A stretch of 64,000 nt of DNA. It comes from Rhizobium leguminosarum bv. trifolii WSM2297 (GTDB taxonomy: Bacteria > Pseudomonadota > Alphaproteobacteria > Rhizobiales > Rhizobiaceae). The position numbers and the translations under genes were made by a program. The notes under the pieces were generated by a model. It made no database searches. It had not been told where the DNA came from and worked only from the letters and a program-made list of their open reading frames with translations. Positions 18,409 through 26,659 of the stretch are shown here, one piece after another (positions within the stretch are counted from its first letter, which is position 1; each line of letters opens with the position of its first letter). The stretch is taken from assembly GCF_000271845.1 (NCBI RefSeq), contig NZ_JH719393.1:434001-498000 (forward strand). The letters run 5' to 3'.

Positions 18409-19262
18409 CGCCGCACCTCCGCTGCGAGGTCGTCAAGCCAGGCGGGATCCCGCTTCAGGATCGGCAGCCGGGCAGGAGGATTCTCGATCGTCGGCAGGGA
18501 CGCCAAAAGCCCCTGCGTATAAGGGTGTTTCGCCTTGTCCAGATCGCGCGCCTCGAGCACCTCCACGACGCGGCCGGCATACATGATGAGGACGCGATCG
18601 CAGAAATTGCGGATCAGATTGAGGTCGTGGCTGATGAAGATCAGGCCAAGATTGCGGCGTGAAACGAGTTCGTCGAGCAGCGCCAGGATTTCGAGCCTGA
18701 CCGTCACGTCGAGCGCGGAGGTCGGCTCGTCGGCGATCAGCACTTCGGGTTCGGCGATCAGCATCATGGCGATCATGACGCGCTGGCCCATCCCGCCCGA
18801 TATTTCGTGCGGATAAAGGCGGGCAACACGCTCGGGATCGCGGATCTGCACGGCTTCGAGCATGTCGAGCGCCTGGCCGTAGATCTGTTTGGCGCTAACC
18901 TTGGGATGATGGAAGCGGTAAGTCTCGGCGATTTGTTCGCCGATCCGCATGACGGGATTGAGCGAATATTTCGGGTCCTGCAGGATCAGCCCGATCCGCC
19001 GTCCCCGGATCGTCATCATCTTTCGTTCGCTTGCTTTGATGAGGTCGACGTCGCGAAAGCGCATCTGTTCGGCGCTGACCTTTGCGGTTGGCGGCAGCAG
19101 CTTCATGATCGCGCGGCCGACGGTCGATTTTCCTGACCCGGATTCGCCGACGATGCCGAGCTTTTCCTGTCCGAGCGTAAAACTCACGCCGCGCACCGCG
19201 CGCATGTGGCCGCCGCCATAGGCGATTTCGAGGTTGCGGATATCGATCAGGGGCTCTGTCAT
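18405..19262 (-). CDS. ABC transporter ATP-binding protein, Opp/Dpp type (first ATPase)
   Basis: 285 residues from the ATG at 19262, which overlaps the TGA of the preceding permease (ATGA). Walker A is GESGSGKST, the signature is SGGMGQRV and Walker B is [13 protein letters not shown]. The C-terminal extension ([15 protein letters not shown]) is the oligopeptide-transporter C-terminal region normal for DppD/OppD. A longer frame reaching 19520 lies inside the permease gene and is rejected. The second ATPase of the pair follows directly. Confidence 0.9.
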   Translation of the reverse strand: MTEPLIDIRNLEIAYGGGHMRAVRGVSFTLGQEKLGIVGESGSGKSTVGRAIMKLLPPTAKVSAEQMRFRDVDLIKASERKMMTIRGRRIGLILQDPKYSLNPVMRIGEQIAETYRFHHPKVSAKQIYGQALDMLEAVQIRDPERVARLYPHEISGGMGQRVMIAMMLIAEPEVLIADEPTSALDVTVRLEILALLDELVSRRNLGLIFISHDLNLIRNFCDRVLIMYAGRVVEVLEARDLDKAKHPYTQGLLASLPTIENPPARLPILKRDPAWLDDLAAEVRR

Positions 19263-20194
19263 TCCGAACCTCTCGGGTCGAGCACGTCGCGCAGCGCATC
19301 GCCGACGAGATTGAAGGCGAGGCTGACGAGTGCGATGGCGATGCCGGGTGCTGCAATCACCCAGGGGCTGTCGAGCATGAACTCGCGGCCGCTGGCGGCC
19401 ATCGAGCCCCATTCCGGCCAGGGCGGCTGGGCGCCGAGGCCGAGAAAGCCAAGGCCGGCGGCGGTGATAATGATTCCGGACATGTTGAGCGTGACGCGGA
19501 CGATCACCGAAGGAATGCACATCGGCAGGATGTGGCGGGTGATGATCGCGATCGGTGTCGCGCCCTGCAGGCGCACAGCGGCGATATAGTCGACCTTGCG
19601 CAGACTGAGCGTCTCGGCGCGCGCCAGCCGCGCGATCGGCGGCCAGGCCGTCAGCGAAATGGCGATGATCGCATTGGTGATGCCGGGGCCGAGGGCTGCG
19701 GCGAAACCGAGCGCCAGCACCAGGCCGGGGAAGGAGAGGAAAATATCAGTGATGCGCATCAGAATTTCGTCGACGATGCCGCCGAAATAGCCAGAGACCG
19801 TGCCGATCAGCAGGCCGAGCGGTGCAACGATGATCGTGACGAGCATGATGATGTAGAGCGTCGTGCGGGCGCCGTAGATCACCCGCGCAAAGACATCGCG
19901 GCCGAAATTGTCGGTGCCGAGAAGATGAGCCGCCGAGGGGGGCGCAAGCCGCCCGGCCATATCCTGCACGATCGGATCGTAGCTGGTGAGCAGAGGGGCT
20001 GCCGTCGCCACGACGATCAAGAGCACGATGACGACGAGGCCGGCAAGGCCAAGCGGGTGCAGGCTGAATTTCAGCCAGCCCTGGTGGATCTGCTGCGTCG
20101 TCGACTGAAACCAGCCCTGAGGCTCCGGCGCCAGCAGCCATTTGCGGAGGCCGCCGATGTGGGCGCTGTCTGCGTCTTCGGTAGAGATCGTCAT
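19259..20194 (-). CDS. ABC transporter permease, DppC/OppC type
   Basis: About 311 residues with an N-terminal cytoplasmic stretch, an OppC N-terminal helix (FSLHPLGLAGLVVIVLLIVVATAAPLL region) and the membrane-permease core with the EAA loop in ARAETLSLRKVDYIAAVRLQGATPIAII. GTDNFGRDVFARVIYGAR is the usual OppC segment before the core. ATG at 20194 is used rather than an upstream TTG at 20218; it lies 4 bp after the DppB-type gene. Forms the translocation pore with the preceding permease. Confidence 0.9.
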   Translation of the reverse strand: MTISTEDADSAHIGGLRKWLLAPEPQGWFQSTTQQIHQGWLKFSLHPLGLAGLVVIVLLIVVATAAPLLTSYDPIVQDMAGRLAPPSAAHLLGTDNFGRDVFARVIYGARTTLYIIMLVTIIVAPLGLLIGTVSGYFGGIVDEILMRITDIFLSFPGLVLALGFAAALGPGITNAIIAISLTAWPPIARLARAETLSLRKVDYIAAVRLQGATPIAIITRHILPMCIPSVIVRVTLNMSGIIITAAGLGFLGLGAQPPWPEWGSMAASGREFMLDSPWVIAAPGIAIALVSLAFNLVGDALRDVLDPRGSE

Positions 20195-20198
20195 GGCG

Positions 20199-21296
20199 TC
20201 ACCGTGTCCTCGGATCAAGAATGCGATAGAGGAAGTCCGACACGATGTTGATGGTCAGGAAGACGGCGCCGATCGTCAGCACCGAACCCATCACCACGTT
20301 CATGTCGTTCATCTGCAGCCCGCGGGTGAGATACTGGCCGAGTCCTGGCCAGCCGAAGACCGTCTCGATCAGCACCGCGCCCTCGAGCAGCCCGCCGAAG
20401 GTCAGCGCGAGGATTGTCAGCAGCTGCACGCGAATGTTCCGGAAGGCATGGCGCCAGACGACCTTGCGGGTGCCGAGCCCCTTTGCCCGTGCGGTGATGA
20501 TGTATTCCTGGCTGAGCTGTTCCAGCATGAAGCTTCGCGACATGCGGCTGATATAGGCGACGGAATAATAGCCGAGGATCGCAGCTGGCAGGATGATGTG
20601 GCCGAGAGCGTTGTGGAATACGTCCCATTGCTGCTGTATCGCCGCGTCGATCAACAGAAAGCCGGTCATTGGCGTGACGAGGCCTTCGTAGAAGACGTCG
20701 ACCCGGCCCGATGCGCCGACCAGCTTCAGCTTGGCGTAGAAAACGAAGAGCGCCATCAGCCCGGTCCAGAAGATCGGGATGGAGTGGCCGGCAAGCGCCA
20801 CGATCCGGGCGATGTGATCGATGATCGTTCCGCGCCTGACGGCAGCCGTGACGCCTAAGGGAATACCGATCATGGCGCCGATGATCATGGCGATGATCGC
20901 AAGCTCGATCGTCGCCGGAAAGATCGTCATCAGATCGGTGAGGATCGGCTGGCCCGTGGTCGCCGATGTGCCGAGATTGCCTGTGGCGATCTTTCCGACA
21001 TAGGAGAGAAACTGCATCCAGATCGGTTGCCCGAGCCCAAGCTCGTTATAGACCCGGTCATAAACCTCCTTGCTGACCTCCGCCCCGGTGATGGCAAGCA
21101 CCGGGTCGGCAGGCAGCAGACGGCCCATCGAGAAGGTCAGGAAAAGCAGGCCAAGCAGCGTCGTGACGACAGCCACTAGGCGTCCCGCCAGGCGCCGCAG
21201 CAGGCTGAGTGCCGGGTGCGGGGCCGCCTCGGTGAACCCGCCCGCCGTTGAGCGGCGGCTCACCTCCTGCTTCGATGTCAGATCGGCGCTCGCCAC
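20199..21296 (-). CDS. ABC transporter permease, DppB/OppB type
   Basis: 365 residues, GTG start at 21296 with AAGGAG upstream. The protein has a longer than usual N-terminal cytoplasmic segment (about 30 residues) before the first helix (LVAVVTTLLGLLFLTFSMGRLLPADPV), then six membrane segments and the EAA loop ITARAKGLGTRKVVWRHAFRN. It begins 5 bp after the solute-binding protein gene stops and is followed by the DppC-type permease, so it lies within one operon. Confidence 0.9.
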   Translation of the reverse strand: MASADLTSKQEVSRRSTAGGFTEAAPHPALSLLRRLAGRLVAVVTTLLGLLFLTFSMGRLLPADPVLAITGAEVSKEVYDRVYNELGLGQPIWMQFLSYVGKIATGNLGTSATTGQPILTDLMTIFPATIELAIIAMIIGAMIGIPLGVTAAVRRGTIIDHIARIVALAGHSIPIFWTGLMALFVFYAKLKLVGASGRVDVFYEGLVTPMTGFLLIDAAIQQQWDVFHNALGHIILPAAILGYYSVAYISRMSRSFMLEQLSQEYIITARAKGLGTRKVVWRHAFRNIRVQLLTILALTFGGLLEGAVLIETVFGWPGLGQYLTRGLQMNDMNVVMGSVLTIGAVFLTINIVSDFLYRILDPRTR

Positions 21297-21301
21297 GCGC
21301 T

Positions 21302-22888
21302 CTACTCCTTGGTCACGTCATGCCAGCGCGTCGACCATGTCGTGTGCCCGTGATAGCCCTTCACGTTTGCGCGCATGACATAGGGGTCGGTTCGCTGGAA
21401 GAAGATGACGAGCGGCGAAGCCATGCCGGCATAGATCCCGTCCATCTTCTTGAAGATGTCGGTGCGCTTTTGCGTGTCGCGCTCCCTCATCGATTGATCG
21501 ATGAGTGTGTTGAGGTCGTCCACCTTCATGCCCGTGCGCCAAAGATAATAGCTGCCGAGGCGCGCCTCGTCGCTATTGTCGGGGTTGAAGGCATATTGGG
21601 TGGCGACGGCGAAGGGATCGGGCAGGCGGGCGCCGGAATTGCCGAGCAGCACTTCGAATTTGCGCTCGCGGAAAGCGGGGGTGAATTCGCCCGGAACCAG
21701 ATCGAGATCGAAACCGGCGGCCCGCGCGCTCGCCTGCAGCGCTTCGGCGAAGGGCAGGGTTGGCGCCCCCGAGGGATTGAGGACTTTCTTCAGGCCGTTG
21801 GGATATCCGGCCTCCGCCAGCAGCTGCTTGGCCTTGGCGGGATCGTAATCATAGCGGACGGCAGCCTCATCGGGAGCGCCGATCATGCCGCGCGGGATCA
21901 TCGACTGCCAGGGAAAGCCGGTATAGCGCATGATATTGCCGGAGATCGCCTTCCAGTCGAATGCGTGCTGGAAGGCCTCGCGAACCTTCGGCTTCTGCAG
22001 ATCCGGGTCCTTCTGATTGAGGGCGATGTAATAGAAGCCGAGACCCGGGACATTGTCGATCACCATATCCTTGTTGGTGGACAGCGCATCGAGATCGCCG
22101 CTTGCCACATACTGGCCGACATCGACGTCGCCGGCTTCGAGCTGCAGCCGGAGATTGCCGGATTCCGGGATGTGGCGGGCAACGACGCGGGCCATGGCCG
22201 GCTTGCCGCCCCAATATTTCGGCTGTGCATTGAAGATTGCTACATCGTTCGGCCGCCATTGCGCCAGGCTGAATGGTCCGCTGCCAGCGGAATTGGCCGA
22301 AAGCCAGGCGCCGCCGAAATCACCGTTCGCTTCATGCGACAGTACCGTCTTCTTGTCGACGATGCCGATCGACGAGCCGGCCAGCGAATAGAGCACCAGG
22401 TCGGTGTTCACGGTCTGCGGCAGCTCGATCTCGAGCGTATGTTCGTCCTTTGCCCGAACCAGTTTTTCGACGTTGTCAGGCTTGTAGCCCCAGAGTGCGA
22501 CGTCGGTGGAGCCGACTTGTCCCATCTTGATGACGCGCTGGATCGACCAGGCCGCATCCTCGGCGGTCACCTTGTTGCCGCTCTGGAAGACGGCGTCGTC
22601 GCGCAAGGTCAGGGTGATGATCTTGCCATCGTCCGAGACACTCCATGCGGTGGCAAGCATCGGCTTCAGCGTTTTAAGATCGTCCGGCGACAGCTGCACG
22701 AGGTTGTCGTAGAGGTTCGAGATCACCTCCGAAACCGTGCGGGCATTGTTCTGGGCCGGATCAAGCGTCCGGATGCCGGTGAGATTGGTGCCGATCACCA
22801 GCATATTGGGCGGCGATGCCGCCCAGGCAGGCTGCGTCGTCATCAGTGCCCCGGTAATTGCGATCGTTGTCAGTAGCTGTTTCAGCAT
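21302..22888 (-). CDS. ABC transporter solute-binding protein, family 5
   Basis: About 528 residues from the ATG at 22888, which has GGAGG seven bases upstream. A Sec signal peptide (LLTTIAITGALMTTQPAWA, cleavage after AWA) directs it to the periplasm. The body has the family 5 layout: IGTNLTGIRTLDPAQNN opening, LRDDAVFQSGNKVTAEDAAWSIQRV, GSGPFSLAQW and the late EARLGSYYLW. Family 5 proteins bind peptides, but also oligosaccharides, nickel or opines; the surrounding sugar-acid genes favour a sugar-derived ligand here. First transport gene of the minus arm, 45 bp after the DapA-like gene. Confidence 0.9.
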   Translation of the reverse strand: MLKQLLTTIAITGALMTTQPAWAASPPNMLVIGTNLTGIRTLDPAQNNARTVSEVISNLYDNLVQLSPDDLKTLKPMLATAWSVSDDGKIITLTLRDDAVFQSGNKVTAEDAAWSIQRVIKMGQVGSTDVALWGYKPDNVEKLVRAKDEHTLEIELPQTVNTDLVLYSLAGSSIGIVDKKTVLSHEANGDFGGAWLSANSAGSGPFSLAQWRPNDVAIFNAQPKYWGGKPAMARVVARHIPESGNLRLQLEAGDVDVGQYVASGDLDALSTNKDMVIDNVPGLGFYYIALNQKDPDLQKPKVREAFQHAFDWKAISGNIMRYTGFPWQSMIPRGMIGAPDEAAVRYDYDPAKAKQLLAEAGYPNGLKKVLNPSGAPTLPFAEALQASARAAGFDLDLVPGEFTPAFRERKFEVLLGNSGARLPDPFAVATQYAFNPDNSDEARLGSYYLWRTGMKVDDLNTLIDQSMRERDTQKRTDIFKKMDGIYAGMASPLVIFFQRTDPYVMRANVKGYHGHTTWSTRWHDVTKE

Positions 22889-22933
22889 CTCTAGACCTCC
22901 CAATCCTGTTGTTTTCAAAAAATAATGTCGAAC

Positions 22934-23887
22934 TCAGCCGGCTGCTTCGGCAGACTGCCGCCGGTCCGGATTAGCTTGAATGCTGCCCTCGGCCTCCCAG
23001 CCTTGAAGCAGTCGATGAAGTTCTTCGCGATCATGCCGGTCGAGCAGCGGCAATCCCGGCACTCGCACCGGGCCGACATCGAGGCCGGAATAGGTGACGG
23101 CCTCCTTGACGACAGTGACGTTGGCGCCATTGCGGAACTTCGTCCGCATCCGCTCGAAGGGTTCGAGCTTGTTGACGATTACGCGCGCCGCGGCGAAATC
23201 GCCTTTTTCGAGCGCAGCGTGAACGGCAAGCGACAGTTGCGGTGCGACATTGACGAGGCCGGAGGTGAAACCGCGCGCGCCGGCCGCGGTGAATGTCGAC
23301 GCCCAGCTTTCCGCCAGGCCGCAGACGAACAGCGCGCCGGCCGGATCGGCAGCGGGAATCGCGCGCGACAGCAGCATCAGATCGGTCGTGGCAAATTTGA
23401 TTCCTGCAATATTGCCGTGGTTGGCGAGACGGACGATATCGTCGACACCGAAACCCTCGGCTCTGACGTAGGCGATCAGCGGCAGGGTGGAAGCATCGGC
23501 GAGATTGCAGAAATAATCGATCTGGGCCGAAGGTGCTGCGAAAGGATCGACGGGCTGGTGCGACATGACGGCGGATGCGCCGATCGCCGCCGCATCCCTC
23601 GCCATGCCGATCGCCTCGCGCAGCGACCGGCCGATCGCCGCCGTCACTGGCGCCCGGCCGTTAACGCCCGATACCGCCGCCTCGTGAACGATGCGGATTT
23701 CCTGTGGCGTCAGCGCATAGAATTCCCCGGTATTGCCGGCAGCGACGATGTTGTGAATGCCCGCCGCCGCTACTCGCGCATAGACCTTCGCCGTCGTCTG
23801 CGGTTCGACTTCGCCATTACCGTCATAGGCCGTGACGGGAACCCCCGAAACGCCCGTGAGCGCCTTTCGCATGATCGCGATGCTCAT
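22934..23887 (-). CDS. DapA/KdgD-family class I lyase
   Basis: 317 residues of the dihydrodipicolinate synthase/N-acetylneuraminate lyase superfamily. AAGNTGEFYALT corresponds to the GTTGE substrate-carboxylate loop, LIAYVRAEG replaces the YNxP strand with the catalytic Tyr, and GIKFATTD carries the Schiff-base Lys. The GEFYAL and YVR variants resemble 5-dehydro-4-deoxyglucarate dehydratases (KdgD) more than true DapA. Its place between a lactonase-like gene and an importer suggests removal of water and CO2 from a keto-deoxy sugar acid, or its aldol cleavage. GGGGAAG precedes the ATG. Exact substrate is inference. Confidence 0.8.
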   Translation of the reverse strand: MSIAIMRKALTGVSGVPVTAYDGNGEVEPQTTAKVYARVAAAGIHNIVAAGNTGEFYALTPQEIRIVHEAAVSGVNGRAPVTAAIGRSLREAIGMARDAAAIGASAVMSHQPVDPFAAPSAQIDYFCNLADASTLPLIAYVRAEGFGVDDIVRLANHGNIAGIKFATTDLMLLSRAIPAADPAGALFVCGLAESWASTFTAAGARGFTSGLVNVAPQLSLAVHAALEKGDFAAARVIVNKLEPFERMRTKFRNGANVTVVKEAVTYSGLDVGPVRVPGLPLLDRHDREELHRLLQGWEAEGSIQANPDRRQSAEAAG

Positions 23888-23921
23888 TTTTCTTCCCCGT
23901 TAGCTTCCATCAAAATGATCG

Positions 23922-24797
23922 TCATCCGAAGCGGAAGGGCGCCAAGCCCTCCGCATCCACATCGAAGGCGATGACCGTGCCTGCTTCGAAACGTCCGGTG
24001 CGGTCCGTCGACAGGCTGGTGATGAAGAGGGTCCTGAGATCCGGTCCTCCGAAACAGGGCATCGTCGGTGCCGGGACGGGCAGAACGTAGATCTCGACGA
24101 TTTCGCCTTCGCTCGACATGCGGTTGAGGCGACCGGCCGAAACGCCGGCGCTCCAGTAAAAGCCGTCACGATCGACCGCCGCTCCGTCCGGTCGCCCGTC
24201 CTCTTCCGTGAAGCTGCGAAGCCGGCGGCCGTCGCCCAAATCACCCGTATCGGGTTCAAAGTCGAATGCCTGCAGGAAACATTGACGGCTGTCGGAGTGA
24301 TACATCCGCCGGCCGTCCGGCGACCAGGCAAGGCCGTTGGAGCTCGTCAGTCCTGTTGCAACGGTCCGCGTGCTGCCATCTGCCCCCACGCGGTAAAGTG
24401 CTGCCTCATCGGTCTGCGGCTTGGCCTCGCTAATCGAGCCGATCCAGAAGTGCCCGTCGGGGCCGACCTTGCCGTCGTTGAGGCGGCCGTTGAAATCACG
24501 CCCAACCGGATCGCACAGAAATTCGATATCACCAGAGAGGGGATCGAAAAGATGGACGCCCGTCTGAAGCGCCACGGCGATCCTGTGATCGCGGCAAAGC
24601 CCGAGACAGCCGATTGCGGCCGGCATGTCGAAGCGATCGATCTGTCCTGTGGCCGAAAGCCGCACAAGCGCCGGTGCCAGAATATCGACCAGCCATAGGG
24701 TGCCGGTCTCATCGTCCCATACCGGTGATTCACCGACCGTCAGTGGCTGCTGGATCACCGAACGGACATCCGGCCGGATGATTTTAGGCGCCGTCAT
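23922..24797 (-). CDS. SMP-30/gluconolactonase-family lactonase
   Basis: 291 residues forming a predicted six-bladed beta-propeller. Metal ligands typical of SMP-30/gluconolactonases are visible: Glu in VGESPVWDDETGTLWLVDI (residue about 23), Asn in SSNGLAWSPDGRRMYHSDS (about 150), and Asp in RPDGAAVDRDGFYWSAGV (about 200). The family hydrolyses sugar lactones with a divalent metal in the cytoplasm or periplasm. No signal peptide is seen. The start overlaps the stop of the uronate-dehydrogenase-like gene (ATGA), so it would open the lactone that enzyme makes. Confidence 0.88.
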   Translation of the reverse strand: MTAPKIIRPDVRSVIQQPLTVGESPVWDDETGTLWLVDILAPALVRLSATGQIDRFDMPAAIGCLGLCRDHRIAVALQTGVHLFDPLSGDIEFLCDPVGRDFNGRLNDGKVGPDGHFWIGSISEAKPQTDEAALYRVGADGSTRTVATGLTSSNGLAWSPDGRRMYHSDSRQCFLQAFDFEPDTGDLGDGRRLRSFTEEDGRPDGAAVDRDGFYWSAGVSAGRLNRMSSEGEIVEIYVLPVPAPTMPCFGGPDLRTLFITSLSTDRTGRFEAGTVIAFDVDAEGLAPFRFG

Positions 24798-25624
24798 TCG
24801 GCCGCCTCCAGGCTCTTGGCCAAACCTTCGGCGTCACGCATGCGGACGGTTCCGTCGTGATTGATCTCGCAGAACCCACCACCCTGGAACGCCAGCGCGA
24901 CCGGCCCTTCGGACCCCTGTTCGATGCGGGCGTGGTCGCGCGGCCGGTCCTGTGGCCGGTAGCCGAGCCTCGTCGCCAGATCATTGTCCCACCATTTCTC
25001 GTCGGTATCTGAAACGCCATAGACGACTGTCGCGGCAATCAGCGGATGGGACAGCCCGATCCGCACAAGCTGCGCCAGATCCCGCGGGCTGATCCAGATC
25101 GCAACCGATCGCTCACTGTTGGGATAGGTGCCGGCATTGCCGATGCGGATGGAAAGGGAGCGAATGCCCGTCGTGTCGTAGTAAAGCCCCGCCACCAGTT
25201 CGCCCCAGCATTTGGAGAGCCCGTACGGGCTGTCGGGGCGCATGGGAACGAGCGGCGATATGATTTGGCCACGAGGATAGAAACCGGTCGCATGGTTGCT
25301 CGATGCATAGACGACCCGCTGGACCCTGTTTGTCCGCGCCGCTTCGTAGAGATTATAGGTTCCAAGCACATTTGCGTGCAGGATGGCGTTCATGTCGATG
25401 CCGCTTGCGATGCCAGCGAGATGAACGACGCCGTCGATATCCTTCAGCGCAGCCGTTGCCTCGTCGAGCTTTGTCAGGTCGGCCCTGACGAACGTCTCGT
25501 TTTCGCTAAGCCCGGCGGGCTCCTGCAGATCGATCAGGCTGACCTGTTCGACATCAGCGCGAAGGAGTGGTCGCAGCAGCGTTCCGACACGTCCGGCAGC
25601 CCCCGTCACAGCGATCCGTTTCAT
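24794..25624 (-). CDS. Uronate-dehydrogenase-like NAD-dependent oxidoreductase
   Basis: 276 residues of the extended short-chain dehydrogenase/epimerase family. The N-terminal Rossmann motif VTGAAGRVG, the active-site YGLSKCWGE (Tyr-x3-Lys) and an ASSNHATGFYP strand match the layout of Agrobacterium uronate dehydrogenase (Udh), which oxidises D-galacturonate or D-glucuronate to the aldaro-lactone. The WWDN segment in the C-terminal third (EKWWDNDLATRLGYRPQDRP) is also shared. GGAGGAAG precedes the ATG at 25624, so an upstream start at 25648 is less likely. First enzyme after the GntR gene. Confidence 0.8.
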   Translation of the reverse strand: MKRIAVTGAAGRVGTLLRPLLRADVEQVSLIDLQEPAGLSENETFVRADLTKLDEATAALKDIDGVVHLAGIASGIDMNAILHANVLGTYNLYEAARTNRVQRVVYASSNHATGFYPRGQIISPLVPMRPDSPYGLSKCWGELVAGLYYDTTGIRSLSIRIGNAGTYPNSERSVAIWISPRDLAQLVRIGLSHPLIAATVVYGVSDTDEKWWDNDLATRLGYRPQDRPRDHARIEQGSEGPVALAFQGGGFCEINHDGTVRMRDAEGLAKSLEAAE

Positions 25625-25644
25625 CGTCTTCCTCCCATTCCTAC

Positions 25645-26358
25645 TCAAACGCCCTGGAACATGCGGGCGCGAGCATTCAGTATGTGTTTCTTCATCGCAT
25701 CGTGCGCTTCGGTTTCCCGCCGTGCGAAGATCGCCTCAACGATCACCGCGTGCTCGTCCTGGACGCTGCGGATCTGTTCCAGCGTCCGTTTCAGGCTCAA
25801 GCTTCGCGTCACGGAATGCCCGATGGCGAAATGCGGCCTGAACCATTCGCGTACGGTGATGTGGAACTGGTTACCGGTCGCCATGGCGATTGCATCATGC
25901 AGAGCCTGGTCCTCCTCGGCGCCAAGCTCTCCGTTGCGCAGGCATTGCTCGATCGCAACAAGCGCCGCCGTTATCCGGTCCCTGTCCTCCGCCTGCCAGT
26001 TTCGCGCGGCAAGCTCCGCGGCCTCGGCTTCGAGACCGGCGCGGAATTCGAAAAACCGTTGGACATCGGCGAGCGATCCGACCGGCACCATTTTCAGCAT
26101 CGACGAATCCGGCCTCTGCCTGACATAGGAGCCGGACCCCTTGCGCGAAACGACCAGACCATCGGCTCTCAAGCGTTCGAGCGCTTCGCGCACGACGGGC
26201 CTCGATGCGCCGAAATCAGCAGCGAGCTTCGTCTCCGAAGGCAGCCGTTCGTTCACCGGAAAGTTGCCGTCGGCGATCATCCCAACGATCTTCTCATAGA
26301 TGATGTCGCTGAAGCGCGTTGCGGCTCTGTTCGAAACGGCGTCGACTGCGAATGTCAT
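25645..26358 (-). CDS. GntR/FCD-family regulator of the sugar-acid island
   Basis: 237 residues. An N-terminal winged helix (LPSETKLAADFGASRPVVREALERLRADGLVVSRKG) with the FadR-type signature is followed by a helical FCD effector domain carrying the acidic/His metal-site residues. ATG at 26358 with AAGGAC was preferred over the longer frame from 26421. It is the first gene of the minus arm and faces the plus arm across a 300-bp intergenic region, so it probably controls both and itself, with a pathway sugar acid as effector. Confidence 0.85.
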   Translation of the reverse strand: MTFAVDAVSNRAATRFSDIIYEKIVGMIADGNFPVNERLPSETKLAADFGASRPVVREALERLRADGLVVSRKGSGSYVRQRPDSSMLKMVPVGSLADVQRFFEFRAGLEAEAAELAARNWQAEDRDRITAALVAIEQCLRNGELGAEEDQALHDAIAMATGNQFHITVREWFRPHFAIGHSVTRSLSLKRTLEQIRSVQDEHAVIVEAIFARRETEAHDAMKKHILNARARMFQGV

Positions 26359-26659
26359 GATCGTCCTTTTCTCTGAACGCTGTGGGCGCTCGCTGTCGCC
26401 AATTAATATTCGCCAGAGCAACGTACAGCTTCTGACAGATCGTCGCGTCTTATTCGCATTAGCCTTGTTTTCTGGGAAGGCCCTCCCGGCCTCGTTGTTG
26501 CATCGCTACAAAATTTGTAATTATCTGTCAACTCTTGTAATCATTTGGGAACGTGTCTATGGTTCGGTCCTAGCGCCGAGGAGGGCGCGAGCGGCGGGTC
26601 GGGAGCCCGCCGCATCCGCCGGTCCAAACGCTGCGCCGGCATAAAAACGGAGGAACTCG
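26359..26659. promoter_or_regulatory. Shared control region of the two divergent sugar-acid arms
   Basis: A 301-bp region free of genes and A+T-richer than its surroundings. It contains a 13-bp palindrome TACAAAATTTGTA (26507-26519) and two TTGTAA repeats (26515-26520 and 26535-26540) exactly 20 bp apart, i.e. two helical turns. This is the usual appearance of a GntR/FadR-type operator. The promoters of both arms must lie here. Confidence 0.6.

Noticed and set aside
21248..22876. 542-residue open frame on the plus strand
   Set aside because: It is antisense to the solute-binding protein gene at 21302-22888, which has a signal peptide and family motifs; the plus frame has shadow-type composition.
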